A stretch of DNA of 37,289 nucleotides, taken from Deltaproteobacteria bacterium (GTDB taxonomy: Bacteria > Desulfobacterota > SM23-61). Position 1 is the stretch's first letter. The number at the start of each line of letters is the position of its first letter. Position numbers and translations under genes: made by a program. Below are positions 6,101-15,035 of the stretch, in pieces. The notes beneath the pieces were generated by a model. That model was not told the origin of the DNA. It was given only the letters and a program-made list of their open reading frames with translations, and made no database searches. The stretch lies in the NCBI GenBank assembly GCA_016875165.1, contig VGSF01000043.1, positions 1 through 37,289 on the forward strand, given 5' to 3'.

Positions 6101-8304
6101 GAGTGGTCACCAAGGCCTTTCTGCGGTATTTGTATCGACGGCGCAGCCTGAGCGTTTTACAGTTGATGGGCATCGCCTGCGGAGTGGCCACAGCCATAGG
6201 GATGGCCCTTTCGGCGAAGACCGCCTTATCAAGCTTTAGGCAAGCCGTGGAATTCCTCAAAGGCCGGGCAACGCATTCCCTGGAACGTCCTGCCGGGCCC
6301 ATGGATGAAAAGCTCCTTACCCGAATCATGACCGATCCGGCAGTGGAAGCGTTCTCTCCGGTGATCGACCGCAGGATCCGCTTGGCCAACGGAGAGTGGG
6401 TTCGGCTTCTGGGGGTGGATCCATTTCTCGATCGTCTAATTCGAACGGAACTCTCCCGTTCCCGCCTCGACCCCTCTTTCCTCATAGAGGACCAGGCTGT
6501 CCTTGTGGATAGTCAACTGGCCAGACAACTATCTGTGGGCGCCGGGGATCGGTTGCCGACTTCCCGGGGCAGCCTGCGGATTGTTGGCGTTTTTCCCCAC
6601 CTGACCGGCGAGCCGCTTCTCTTAATGGATATCGCTCAGGCCCAGAGGTTTTTCGGCTTGCCAGGGCGAGTGGACCGAGTCGATCTCATCCTCACCGATG
6701 AGGCTTCCTTTCGTTCTAAGTGGGCCGAGGGATTTCGCCTTCAGTCCGGGGAGCAGCGCCAGGCCACGCTTATGGATATGCTGCGGGCCTTCCGCCTGAA
6801 CCTTCAGGCCCTTTCCCTCATGGCCCTTTTTGTAGGTATTTTTCTGGTCTATAACACGGCCATGTTCACGGTAGTCAGCAGGAGAAAAGACGCGGGGATT
6901 CTCAGGAGCCTGGGAGCAAAGCCGAGGGAAATTTTATTCGCTTTTCTTACGGAAATCCTGCTCCTGGGGGGCGCAGGGGGAATTCTGGGCGGATTCGCGG
7001 GTTTTTTTCTCAGCCGGTTTCTTACGACCCTGGTGGCGGACTCCATCAGCAACCTTTATTTCTTCCTTAAGCCTTCCTCTACGCAATGGTCCTGGTGGAT
7101 TCTCCCCGGCGGCCTTCTCCTGGGATGGGGCGCGAGCCTTCTGGGCAGTTTTTTTCCTTTGAAAGAATTGGTGCGGGTGGAGCCCATACAGGCTCTGCGG
7201 GGACGGGCAGCCAGCCAGAAGTTCAAGGCCGGGGCAGGCAAGGTGGCCCTGGTTGGGTTGGGGATACTCGGGGCCAGCCTGGTTCTTTTGGCTATTCCAT
7301 CGCTCCACGTCTATTGGGGATTTGCCGGCTCTTTCGGCATGCTCTTGGGAGCCAGCCTGCTAACCGGTCTGGTATTGCTCTTACTGGGGCCTGGTTTAAA
7401 GGTTGGACTGCAGCGTCTTAGTGGACTCCCAGGGAAAATGGCTGCCGGAAACATCTGCCAGAACCTGGGCCGCACGGCTGTTGCCGTGGCCGCTTTTATG
7501 GTTGCGCTTTCCCTCTCGATTGGGCTGACCTCCATGATCGGCAGTTTTCGCACCTCGCTCATCTGGTGGATGGGCACCCAGCTTCGGGGAGACCTTTATA
7601 TCGGCAGAATACCGGATATGGAAGTCCCAGAAAATTTCTACGAAGAGCTCAGATTTTTACCCGGGATCGGAGGCGTAGATCCTTTCCGAAACGTGCAGAT
7701 CGACTTCAGAGGAACTTCGGTTTATCTAAAGGCGGTGGATGCCTCGGTACTGCAAAAATATACCCGTTTTGGATGGCTGAAAGGAGGGGATGAAAACTGG
7801 GAGCCAGTCAAGAGAGGAGCGGTGATCGTTTCGGAAAGCTTCTATCGGCGGTTCCAAGCGGGGCCCGGCAGCCAATTCACCTTAAACGGTATTCATGGAC
7901 CTGCCTCTTTCGAGGTGGCCGCTGTTTTTTACGATTACACCTCCGAGCACGGGGTCATCATGATGGACCGTTCCACCTACCTGAAGGTCTTTCAGGATCG
8001 CACCTTAAATAGCCTGGGGATCTTTGTGGAGGCCGCAGACCCCCGACGCCAGGAGCTCCTCCAGGAAGTAAGAAAAAGGGCGAAAAATAGGGGGTTACCC
8101 GTGGCCACCCGCGATCAATTTTGGGGAAGCATCCTCACCCTGTTTGATACCACCTTCGCAGTCACCCGCTCCATGCGCCTTCTGGCAATTGTCGTTGCTT
8201 TTTTCGGGATTGCCGGCGCCCTTTTGACCCTTTTCTTAGAACGGCAACGTGAATTCGGGGTCTACCGGGCCCTCGGATTTTCTCCCGGGAAGTGGCCGGC
8301 ATGA
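6097..8304 (+). CDS. FtsX/MacB-type ABC permease, main part of a frameshifted gene
   Basis: A membrane protein with an N-terminal segment (about 20-45), a periplasmic MacB_PCD-like domain, then membrane segments near residues 230, 285, 335, 385, 410, 470 and 700, the layout of a long eight- to ten-segment FtsX-domain permease with two FtsX repeats. The TTG start at 6097 overlaps the ATPase stop by four bases and has GGAGGAG 8 bases upstream. The frame ends early: ERQREFGVYRALGFSPG is followed by KWPA and a stop, while reading one base back after GGG at 8287-8289 gives EVAGMTLMEG and the rest of the permease to 8555. So the gene lacks one G, either a true mutation or a homopolymer error. It works with the ATPase upstream; the substrate is unknown. 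Confidence 0.88.
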   Translation: MRVVTKAFLRYLYRRRSLSVLQLMGIACGVATAIGMALSAKTALSSFRQAVEFLKGRATHSLERPAGPMDEKLLTRIMTDPAVEAFSPVIDRRIRLANGEWVRLLGVDPFLDRLIRTELSRSRLDPSFLIEDQAVLVDSQLARQLSVGAGDRLPTSRGSLRIVGVFPHLTGEPLLLMDIAQAQRFFGLPGRVDRVDLILTDEASFRSKWAEGFRLQSGEQRQATLMDMLRAFRLNLQALSLMALFVGIFLVYNTAMFTVVSRRKDAGILRSLGAKPREILFAFLTEILLLGGAGGILGGFAGFFLSRFLTTLVADSISNLYFFLKPSSTQWSWWILPGGLLLGWGASLLGSFFPLKELVRVEPIQALRGRAASQKFKAGAGKVALVGLGILGASLVLLAIPSLHVYWGFAGSFGMLLGASLLTGLVLLLLGPGLKVGLQRLSGLPGKMAAGNICQNLGRTAVAVAAFMVALSLSIGLTSMIGSFRTSLIWWMGTQLRGDLYIGRIPDMEVPENFYEELRFLPGIGGVDPFRNVQIDFRGTSVYLKAVDASVLQKYTRFGWLKGGDENWEPVKRGAVIVSESFYRRFQAGPGSQFTLNGIHGPASFEVAAVFYDYTSEHGVIMMDRSTYLKVFQDRTLNSLGIFVEAADPRRQELLQEVRKRAKNRGLPVATRDQFWGSILTLFDTTFAVTRSMRLLAIVVAFFGIAGALLTLFLERQREFGVYRALGFSPGKWPA

Positions 8305-8555
8305 CCCTTATGGAAGGCCTGGGAATGGGGCTGGTCAGCTTTCTCTTAAGCACGGCCGTGGGAACGGCCCTGGCCCTGGTATTGATCCGGGTCATCAACC
8401 TGCGCAGCTTCAACTGGACCATTTTCTACCACCCGGCCTGGGAACCCTACCTCCTGGGGGCGGCGACGGCAATATTGGCCAGCCTGGGGGCAGCTCTTTA
8501 CCCCATTTGGAAAGTATATCGGACTTATCCGCAGATGCAGATAAGAGAGGAATGA
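8292..8555 (+). pseudogene. C-terminal part of the frameshifted FtsX-type permease
   Basis: This frame encodes about 85 residues with two membrane segments (MGLVSFLLSTAVGTALALVL and YLLGAATAILASLGAALYPI) and ends with QMQIREE, exactly what is missing from the C-terminus of the permease at 6097-8304. A GTG at 8292 and ATG at 8301 exist but no ribosome site stands before them, so it is not an independent gene. Restoring one base at the CCCGGG run (8284-8289) would give a single product of about 819 residues. The stop TGA overlaps an ATG at 8552. Confidence 0.85.
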
Positions 8556-8560
8556 TAAAA

Positions 8561-8600
8561 ATGATGGGGAGATGGGGAGATGAGGAGATGGGGAAAGGAG
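8561..8600. repeat. purine-rich low-complexity repeat (GATGGGGA units)
   Basis: Four near-copies of GAGATGGG follow one another between the permease stop and the lipocalin gene. Complementary-looking CCCCATCTCC runs occur at 20901-20932. Such sequence is unlikely to be coding, which argues for a lipocalin start downstream of it. Confidence 0.5.
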
Positions 8601-8641
8601 GCCGCCTAAGGTGGGCGCTGTTCACCAGTACAACAACAGCC

Positions 8642-9754
8642 ATGAAACGATTATTAAGGATCATTTTCTTTTTTTCCATTTTAGGATTTTTACCCCCTTC
8701 CTCAATTGCCGGCGATGGCGAATGGGCACGGGTGGTTGGCCCCCGGGTGTGGACTTTTCCCAGGGACCACGGGGCCCATCCCGAATACCGCACCGAATGG
8801 TGGTATTTTACCGGAAACCTTCAGGGCGATGCCGGCAGCCGGTACGGCTATCAGCTAACCTTTTTCCGTCAAGGTGTCCGTTATGGGCTTCCTGCAACTC
8901 CTACTCCATGGGATATAAGGGATGTTTACCTGGCTCACTTTGCCATAACCGATCTATCGAAGAAAAAAATCCGGTTTTCGGAGAAGATTTCGCGGGCTGG
9001 CCCGGGACTCGCCGGAGCCAGCACAGAGGGATTGGACGTCTGGCTCCTCAACTGGTCTGTCAGGATGAAAGGGAACGGGATTTTCCTTCATGCCAAGAGT
9101 CAGGACATGGAGCTTGAGCTTAAACTCATTCCCAGGAAGCCGCTTATCGTACACGGATTAAATGGCTTCAGCAAAAAGGGACCGGGAGAGGGCCAGGCAT
9201 CTTATTATACCTCCTTTACTGACCTTACGGCGCAGGGATTTATAAAAACAGATGCGTCCGGGAACCGGGTGGCCGTAAAGGGCAAGAGTTGGTTTGACCA
9301 TGAATTCGGATCCAATCAACTTGCGGCGGAGCAGAAGGGTTGGGATTGGTTCAGCCTCCGCCTTTCCGACGGGAGAGATCTGATGATCTACTTTCTGCGC
9401 CTTAAAGATGGCTCCATAGAGCCTGCGTCCTCGGGCACCTTGATTGAGCTAAGCGGAGCCGCGCAACACCTAAAGCTTGCTGAAATCTCCGTTTCAGTCC
9501 TTAATCGATGGAAGAGCCCGCGCAGCCAGGGCTTTTATCCGAGCCGCTGGAAAGTAAAAGTTCCCTCGGCCCAAATCGAACTGGATGTCATGCCCCTTCT
9601 GGCTGACCAGGAATTAAACACGGAAGGTTCCAGCGGGATAATCTACTGGGAAGGGGCTGTGGCAGGGCAGGGGACCTCGAGAGGCCGAAAGGTCTCCTGT
9701 GAAGGTTATGTTGAACTCACCGGCTACGCCGGAAGCCTGGGGGGACTCTTTTAA
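8642..9754 (+). CDS. AttH/CrtC-like lipocalin-fold exported protein
   Basis: A 370-residue protein with a signal peptide (MKRLLRIIFFFSILGFLPP, then SSIAGDG) and the hallmarks of the carotenoid 1,2-hydratase/AttH family: TEWWYFTGNL near residue 50, the YGYQLTFFRQ strand, SWFDHEFGSNQ near 220, and WDWFSLRLSDGRDLMIYFLR. In bacteria these two-lobed lipocalin-like proteins are often encoded beside an FtsX-type permease and an ATPase, as here, so it probably receives or hands over a hydrophobic molecule in the periplasm rather than making carotenoids. The ATG at 8642 gives a clean signal peptide but has no obvious ribosome site; an upstream ATG at 8552 overlaps the permease stop (ATGA) but would place low-complexity repeat sequence before the signal peptide. 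Confidence 0.85.
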   Translation: MKRLLRIIFFFSILGFLPPSSIAGDGEWARVVGPRVWTFPRDHGAHPEYRTEWWYFTGNLQGDAGSRYGYQLTFFRQGVRYGLPATPTPWDIRDVYLAHFAITDLSKKKIRFSEKISRAGPGLAGASTEGLDVWLLNWSVRMKGNGIFLHAKSQDMELELKLIPRKPLIVHGLNGFSKKGPGEGQASYYTSFTDLTAQGFIKTDASGNRVAVKGKSWFDHEFGSNQLAAEQKGWDWFSLRLSDGRDLMIYFLRLKDGSIEPASSGTLIELSGAAQHLKLAEISVSVLNRWKSPRSQGFYPSRWKVKVPSAQIELDVMPLLADQELNTEGSSGIIYWEGAVAGQGTSRGRKVSCEGYVELTGYAGSLGGLF

Positions 9755-9850
9755 GTGCAAGGCAGGTGGGTTCAAGGATGCAATGAGGCGCTAAGAGCCT
9801 ACTTATAGTCTGTTGCCGACATCTCTTTTCAGACTATTTTTTTTGAACTC

Positions 9851-10024
9851 GTAAAAAGTCCTTTTTGTCCTATTTTCGTCATTCCGGCCCCGTATCAAGT
9901 ACGGGGTAAACTCCAGCCGGAATCCAGTCCCGCTCAGAGCGGGATTCAATGGCTTATAAATACCCTGGACTCCGGTTTTCACCTGTCTGCCAGGCACAGG
10001 CAGGCCGGAGTGACGACTTTTTAC
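9851..10024. repeat. composite inverted-repeat element with GTAAAAAGTC ends, containing CATTCCGG copy 2
   Basis: GTAAAAAGTC (9851-9860) and its exact reverse complement (10015-10024) bound the element. Inside, CGTCATTCCGG (9877-9887) pairs imperfectly with CCGGAGTGACG (10005-10015), and GGAATCCAG pairs with CTGGACTCC. It fills the gap between the convergent lipocalin and MFS genes, so it could serve as a bidirectional transcription stop. Its ends resemble those of the element at 11317-11566. Confidence 0.65.
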
Positions 10025-10045
10025 AAAATCATCAATAATAATTTA

Positions 10046-11257
10046 TCAGGTTTTTTTCCTTAAAAAAAACGAGCCTGCTGCTCCTAACAGGGATACGGCT
10101 GCGCATAAAATAAAGGCGTAGGTAAATGTTCCCGTCGCGTCCTTTATCCACCCGCCGATTAACGGCCCCAGGGCCTGCCCAATCCCGAAAAAGAGGGTAA
10201 TGAAACCCAGGCCCGCGGGGGCGAGCCTCCCCCCTACCGTATCTCCTGAAGCTGCGGCCATGATAGTGGGTATCGAAAAGGAAGCAATGCCGAAGACGAT
10301 TGCCGATACGTAAAAACCGGTGTAATCTTTCCAGAAGGCAAAGACAAAATAGGATAACGCCAGGGTGAGATACGCAATCATTAAGCCGTACCTTCTCCCC
10401 AGAACGTCTGAGATCCAGCCATAGATGACTCCGCAAAAAATGCTGAATATACCGAGAATAGCAAATATTCTTCCCGCCGATAGCGACGACACCCCCATTT
10501 CTTTGGTGAGATAGGCCACGAAGAAGGTGAGATAGATAATATATGAAAAGCCAAACATAAAATAGACGCTGCCGAGCTTCCATAATTCTGCTTCAACTAC
10601 CACATTTTTGAATGCCGAAAAGAGCGTAACATTTGGCCCTCCTTTCTCTTCCTCCTCACCACCATATATAAAAATTCCTTTTTCCTTTGGATGATTCCTT
10701 AAGAAGGCGTAACAGAGGAAGGCCAGGAGAAATACGGCAATACCCAGAAAAAACCAGGCGTATCTCCAGCCTTCATTTCCAAAAGAAGCGATAATAGGCG
10801 GGAGGATAATCCCGGAGAAAAAGAGCCCGGCTCCTATACCCCCTGACACAATTCCTGTGGCCAGACCTCTCCTTTTCACGGCAAACCAGGCGGCGGGAAG
10901 GGCCATGATCGGCACATAACTGCCGCCGTTTCCCGCACCAGTAATGAGTCTCATTAGAAAGGCAAATAGAAATGAATGGGCCAATCCCGTGAGGAATAAA
11001 CTGACGCCAATCACGAGGAGCGATATAAAGACAACCCTTCTGATGCCAAACCGGGCTGCCAGAAATCCTCCAATGATAGCAAGGGAAAGGTATCCTATAA
11101 AATTCCCGGTGGCGATGGAGCCAAGTTGGGTATAGCTTAGCATCAGGCCATCCTTCATGGATGGGAGAATAACGGAGTAGGACATTCTGCCGAAGCCGTG
11201 GGCAAGTATTGTGACCAGAGTTCCCGTGAAGGCTACTATCCAGGCGTAATGGATCAT
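10046..11257 (-). CDS. major facilitator superfamily transporter
   Basis: A 403-residue inner-membrane protein with about 12 hydrophobic segments, the usual MFS length. It has MFS-like loops: GFLAARFGIRRVVF between segments 2 and 3, and GWISDVLGRRYGLM in the second half; the central loop (EKGIFIYGGEEEEKGG) is charged. The N-terminal pattern (HGFGRMSYSVILPSMKDGLMLSYTQ begins at about 20) resembles the YbfB/oxalate-formate antiporter side of the family, suggesting a small organic anion or drug substrate, but the substrate cannot be assigned. ATG at 11257 has a modest AGGA upstream. It stands alone, convergent to the lipocalin gene, and is bracketed by two inverted-repeat elements with related ends. 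Confidence 0.88.
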   Translation of the reverse strand: MIHYAWIVAFTGTLVTILAHGFGRMSYSVILPSMKDGLMLSYTQLGSIATGNFIGYLSLAIIGGFLAARFGIRRVVFISLLVIGVSLFLTGLAHSFLFAFLMRLITGAGNGGSYVPIMALPAAWFAVKRRGLATGIVSGGIGAGLFFSGIILPPIIASFGNEGWRYAWFFLGIAVFLLAFLCYAFLRNHPKEKGIFIYGGEEEEKGGPNVTLFSAFKNVVVEAELWKLGSVYFMFGFSYIIYLTFFVAYLTKEMGVSSLSAGRIFAILGIFSIFCGVIYGWISDVLGRRYGLMIAYLTLALSYFVFAFWKDYTGFYVSAIVFGIASFSIPTIMAAASGDTVGGRLAPAGLGFITLFFGIGQALGPLIGGWIKDATGTFTYAFILCAAVSLLGAAGSFFLRKKT

Positions 11258-11316
11258 GGTTTATAATCCTGATTCATAAGACGATCCTTCTTCCCAATTT
11301 CGATGAATAAAATCAT

Positions 11317-11566
11317 TGATGGCTTCGTAAAAAATCCATCTGCGGCGTTGGGCTGCACTCCCGCCCTGCTAGATCAGAAAATCCGCATTGAAGGTATGGG
11401 GCTGGGATCTAATTTCCAAGAGGAAGATTCATCCTGGGGTTTATCTAACAGGGTGAATCGTTGCGGCATACCTGTAAGTCCGCTTCAATCCTCAAGTTTT
11501 GCGCGCCTTGCATCTGGAGCTTTTTTTCGAAACCATAGTTGTGATGACTTTTTACGAGATCATCAA
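11317..11566. repeat. 250-bp element with TTGATG..TCGTAAAAA inverted ends
   Basis: The left end TTGATGGCTTCGTAAAAAAT and the right end, read in reverse complement TTGATGATCTCGTAAAAAGT, match at most positions over about 24 bp. The interior includes TCTGCGGCGTTGGGCTGC, a sequence I associate with dispersed repeats of deltaproteobacterial genomes. Open frames across it have no ribosome sites or domains. Confidence 0.6.
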
Positions 11567-11982
11567 ATTTATATCTTCCGGCGGCAACCGTCAACAGAAG
11601 AATTCAGGGAGAAATTGACCTCAAACCATAGTTTTTCGGCTGACCCACTTTTTGAGGAGAGAACTGTACAGGATAGGCCTGGTTACCTTGCCGTCCTTCA
11701 TTTTTGAATAAATTGATGAATTTACGGTGATAGACGAAGCCCGGACGGGAGGGGGATGAAAGAGGGAGCACCGGCGGGAAAAAGATTGGACCATAGCCCG
11801 TGCTTTTCTTCCGCAAAGAAAAGGCGGGATCGAAGGAAGGCAGGGCATCATGGAAGGAAGCCCCGCCCTTACCCATGAAAGGAGTGCTGTCTTATGCTCC
11901 CGAGAGATTCCCCCTCCGGTCCGGGCCGGGTCCTGACTATCATTCTGAAATCATGAATGAAAATCAAAAGTGGAGGGGGACA
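11567..11982. other. gene-free stretch upstream of the DUF362 operon
   Basis: No recognisable gene or domain. Frames at 11604-11876 (minus) and 11800-12027 (plus) lack ribosome sites and look random. The region probably holds the promoter and untranslated leader of the DUF362 operon, but no convincing -35/-10 pair stood out. Confidence 0.4.
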
Positions 11983-12027
11983 ATGCCTGCTTACACATTG
12001 ACAATTATTAAATTACCTCTAAAATAA
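11983..12027 (+). CDS. possible 14-residue leader peptide
   Basis: ATG at 11983 follows GGAGGGGG at ideal spacing and encodes MPAYTLTIIKLPLK before TAA, 63 bases ahead of the DUF362 gene. The ribosome site is strong for so short a frame, so it could be a leader peptide or the remnant of a lost gene. Nothing else supports it. Confidence 0.3.
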   Translation: MPAYTLTIIKLPLK

Positions 12028-12090
12028 CACGCATCAGGGTAGGTTGGAGGCGTTTCCCCTGTAAAACAACCAAGGAAGGAGTGAAGGAAC

Positions 12091-13140
12091 ATGTTTGCTC
12101 CCGGCCACAAATACAGAATAAGCCGGAGGGATTTTTTAAAAGTCGCCGCTGCCGGAACGGCTGGATTGGCTCTCACCGGGTGGCCTCCCTCGCAGACCTA
12201 TGCCATTCAGAAATACCCCCACTGGGCAAAAGTTGTGGTGGCCAGGGATGATGCCGCCACCGAGGGACCAAATATCAATTCCCCAATTGTTCGCTCCCTT
12301 TTAAACGAAGCCATCAATGTTTTAACCGAAGGCGGTGGATGGCAGTCTCTTTTTCCTTCTTACAAGGCCGGAGAAACTGTTGCCATTAAAGTCAATTGCA
12401 TTGCCCGGAAGATGACCACCCACTGGGAGATTGTGGAAGCCATCGTGGATGGCCTTGTAGGCATTGGGGTCCAGCCCAACAACATCATCGTCTGGGATGC
12501 CCATGCCTCCACCATGAAAGCACCCAGGTACACCCTAAGAAATGACCCATCCGGCCTGCGCGTGATGGCTGAAGACCAGCTTAATGAGCCTTATGACCGC
12601 AGCTATCCGGTTTCTATAAAAGGGGAAACCACTTACCTGAGCCGAATTCTCAGGAATGCCGTCCACCTGATCAACGCTCCAATTCTGAAGGAACATTTTG
12701 AAGCCGGGATCACTTTTGCCTTGAAGAACCATGTGGGTTCCGTGGACAACCCCAAAAAAATATTTCATGATCCGCCGGAAGCAGCAAACTTGATTCATGC
12801 TTTCCTGGGAAGAGGAAAGCCCAAGCAGGATTGTATCGCTTTTGTCAACAGCCTTCCGGATATTAAAAATAAAACTCGTTTGATCGTGGGCGATGCCCTA
12901 TTTGGCATATATCAACGCGGGCCGGGTGGCAGTCCGCAATTTACCTATAACGGCTTGATTGTGGGAACCGATCCCGTGGCTTGCGACCACCAGGCACGCT
13001 TGATCATTGATGAAGAAAGAGTCAAGAACGGCAAACCTCCTACAAACCCCTCCCATATCGAGAAAGCTGCTGCTTTAGGGCTGGGAACTCCTATCAACGA
13101 AATCAAAGTGATTCCGGTGCAGAGAAAAAAAGAGAAATGA
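12091..13140 (+). CDS. DUF362 domain protein exported by the TAT system
   Basis: A 349-residue protein with a twin-arginine signal: basic start, RRDFLKVAAAGTAGLALTG, and a likely cut near QTYA (residue 35). The rest matches the DUF362 fold (VAIKVNCIARKMTTHWEIVEAIVDGLVG; HLINAPILKEHFEAGITFALKNHVGSVDNP; LIVGDALFGIYQRGPGG; IVGTDPVACDHQARLII). DUF362 proteins are common in anaerobes and are often cofactor-linked; the TAT signal implies folding before export. I see no CxxCxxC ferredoxin motif, so this version carries no obvious iron-sulfur cluster. GGAAGGAGTGAAGGAAC precedes the ATG. It overlaps the next gene by four bases. Confidence 0.88.
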   Translation: MFAPGHKYRISRRDFLKVAAAGTAGLALTGWPPSQTYAIQKYPHWAKVVVARDDAATEGPNINSPIVRSLLNEAINVLTEGGGWQSLFPSYKAGETVAIKVNCIARKMTTHWEIVEAIVDGLVGIGVQPNNIIVWDAHASTMKAPRYTLRNDPSGLRVMAEDQLNEPYDRSYPVSIKGETTYLSRILRNAVHLINAPILKEHFEAGITFALKNHVGSVDNPKKIFHDPPEAANLIHAFLGRGKPKQDCIAFVNSLPDIKNKTRLIVGDALFGIYQRGPGGSPQFTYNGLIVGTDPVACDHQARLIIDEERVKNGKPPTNPSHIEKAAALGLGTPINEIKVIPVQRKKEK

Positions 13141-13691
13141 AAAAGAGAACATCCCGTTTGATCATTACCCTGCTATTTATATTATCCGCGGCCATCTCCT
13201 GCGCTGGAAAGATGTTGGAAAAACCTGGTAAGGGTGAGGAACTGACGAATTTCCTTCCGCAGGATCATGACATTGAAGGTTGGAAGAGGTCCGGAGAGAT
13301 GCTCAAGGCCGCAAACGGCGAGGAGCTTTATAAGATAATCAATGGGGGAGCGGTTCTATATATAAATCATGGATTTCGGGCCTATGCCGGGCAACTTTAC
13401 AAAGGTCCGCAGGGATTTGAACTGGAGATGGCCATCTATGACCTGGGGAGCGCCAGGAATGCCCGGGGGCTTTACCGTGATCCGCTGGTGAAGCCCAACC
13501 GCAGCCAGGCGCTGGAAAACCTGGGGGAAGAGGCCCGGTTGGACGAGGGAAGCTTATTCCATCTTGTGGTTGAGTGCATTCAGGATCAGTTCTTTGTGCA
13601 AGTCATCATCCAGGATAAGAGCGCCAGCTCTCTTAATATCGCCAAACTCTTCGCCCTTTATGCCGCCAAACAAAAAAGAGTCAACCCCTGA
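13137..13691 (+). CDS. small lipoprotein (DUF6599-like)
   Basis: A 184-residue protein starting with a lipoprotein signal: MKKRTSRLIITLLFILSAA then ISC, with the lipobox cysteine at 22. The mature part (LPQDHDIEGWKRSGEMLKA, LYKIINGGAVLYINHGF, ELEMAIYDLGSARNARGLY) resembles the DUF6599 family, small predicted periplasmic proteins that often neighbour DUF362 proteins in deltaproteobacteria; the assignment is from memory of the pattern. The start overlaps the DUF362 stop (ATGA), so both are translated together and likely act together at the membrane. No catalytic residues are evident. Confidence 0.8.
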   Translation: MKKRTSRLIITLLFILSAAISCAGKMLEKPGKGEELTNFLPQDHDIEGWKRSGEMLKAANGEELYKIINGGAVLYINHGFRAYAGQLYKGPQGFELEMAIYDLGSARNARGLYRDPLVKPNRSQALENLGEEARLDEGSLFHLVVECIQDQFFVQVIIQDKSASSLNIAKLFALYAAKQKRVNP

Positions 13692-13814
13692 ATGAATGGT
13701 TTTGGACATAAGAAATTCCCAGCCGATTTTCCTTTCGCCGATCCCCCTCCCGCCTGAGCCATAGTAAAGGTTGAAGAATAAATGTGATCGACGGTCAGGT
13801 GATTGATCTCTCTT

Positions 13815-15035
13815 TCAAATCACTCCTTGTTCTTTCAGAGCCATTACCTGCTCCTCCGAATAACCCAAGAGCCGGATTAAAATTTCTTCGTTATGTTCTC
13901 CCAACATCGGCGGCGGAATCTGGATGCCGATGGCGCTCTCGGAAAAGGTCGCCGGCGGCCCCACCACTTTTACCTTTCCGTAGTGAGGATGGTCGACCTC
14001 TTTCACCAACCCCAGGTGCAACACTTGCGGGTCGTTGAACACCCGGTCAAAGGTGTTGATCGGCCCGCAGGGAATCCCGGCTTGATCGAATAAAGGTATC
14101 CATTCCTCAACTGTTTTTTCAGCAATCTTGCGGTCGATGATTTCATTTAGGGCCTTACGGTTCTCTATCCGCTTAGAATTGTCAGAAAAACGAGGATCTT
14201 CTTTCAATTCTTCCATCCCTAAAAGATCGCAAAAAGATTTCCACATTCGCTCGTTGACCACCCCGATGATCAGGTAGTCATCCCTGGCCCGGTGGGCTTC
14301 ATACGGCACGATGTTGGGGTGGGCGCTGCCCCAGCGCCGGGGAATAATCCCGCCGATTAAATAATTGGACCCGATGTTGATCAAGGTGGCCAGTTGCATG
14401 GCCAGCAGATTGATGGAAATCCGCTGGCCTTTTCCGGTGTGTTCACGAAGGAGAAGGGCCGAGGCTATGGCCCCAAAAGCATATAAGCCCGTGAGCACGT
14501 CGGTCAGGGGCACTCCTACTTTAACCGGCTCTCCTGCAGGCTGGCCGGTGATGGACATGAGACCGCCGATAGCCGAGACAATGACATCTACGCCCGGCTT
14601 GTCCCGGTAGGGGCCTTCCGTACCGTACCCGGTCATATCGCAATAGACCAGCCGCGGATTGATTTCCTGCAATATGTCATAGCCCAGGCCCATCTCTTCC
14701 ATGGTACCCGGGCGATAATTTTCCAGAAGCACATCCGCTGTCTTTATCAGGCTCTGGAAAATCTCTATCCCTTGCGGATTTTTCAGGTTCAGAGTAAGGC
14801 TCTTTTTGTTCCGGTTAATCGAGATAAAATAGGCGCTCATCTCTTTCACCCAGGGGGGACCCCAGGCCCGGCTCTCGTCGCCGATTTTAGGTTGTTCTAC
14901 CTTGATTATCTCCGCTCCCATGTCGCCCAAAATCATCGCGCAATAGGGGCCGGCAATGATCCTGGTCAGGTCAAGCACCCGGATTCCTTTTAGAGGAGGC
15001 TGCCCTCGGGGAATTATTTCGCCCTTTTCTTCCAT
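13815..15035 (-). CDS. CaiB/BaiF-type (family III) CoA-transferase
   Basis: A 406-residue enzyme that moves CoA between carboxylic acids. It shows the family's N-terminal signature GIRVLDLTRIIAGPYCAMILGDMGAEIIKVE (residues 17-47), the SLTLNLKNPQG and DVLLENYRPGTMEEMGLGY stretches, and a candidate catalytic aspartate at 150 in KPGVDVIVSAIGGLMSITG. Length is typical. I chose the ATG at 15035, preceded by GGAAGG at good distance, over the frame start at 15095. It is transcribed alone, divergent from fba. Substrates may be dicarboxylates, formate/oxalate or aromatic acids; the sequence does not say. Confidence 0.9.
   Translation of the reverse strand: MEEKGEIIPRGQPPLKGIRVLDLTRIIAGPYCAMILGDMGAEIIKVEQPKIGDESRAWGPPWVKEMSAYFISINRNKKSLTLNLKNPQGIEIFQSLIKTADVLLENYRPGTMEEMGLGYDILQEINPRLVYCDMTGYGTEGPYRDKPGVDVIVSAIGGLMSITGQPAGEPVKVGVPLTDVLTGLYAFGAIASALLLREHTGKGQRISINLLAMQLATLINIGSNYLIGGIIPRRWGSAHPNIVPYEAHRARDDYLIIGVVNERMWKSFCDLLGMEELKEDPRFSDNSKRIENRKALNEIIDRKIAEKTVEEWIPLFDQAGIPCGPINTFDRVFNDPQVLHLGLVKEVDHPHYGKVKVVGPPATFSESAIGIQIPPPMLGEHNEEILIRLLGYSEEQVMALKEQGVI

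Noticed and set aside
8281..8295. Programmed -1 frameshift in the permease gene
   Set aside because: The CCCGGGA run is not in the phase needed for a classical X XXY YYZ slip, and no clear downstream stimulatory structure was identified.
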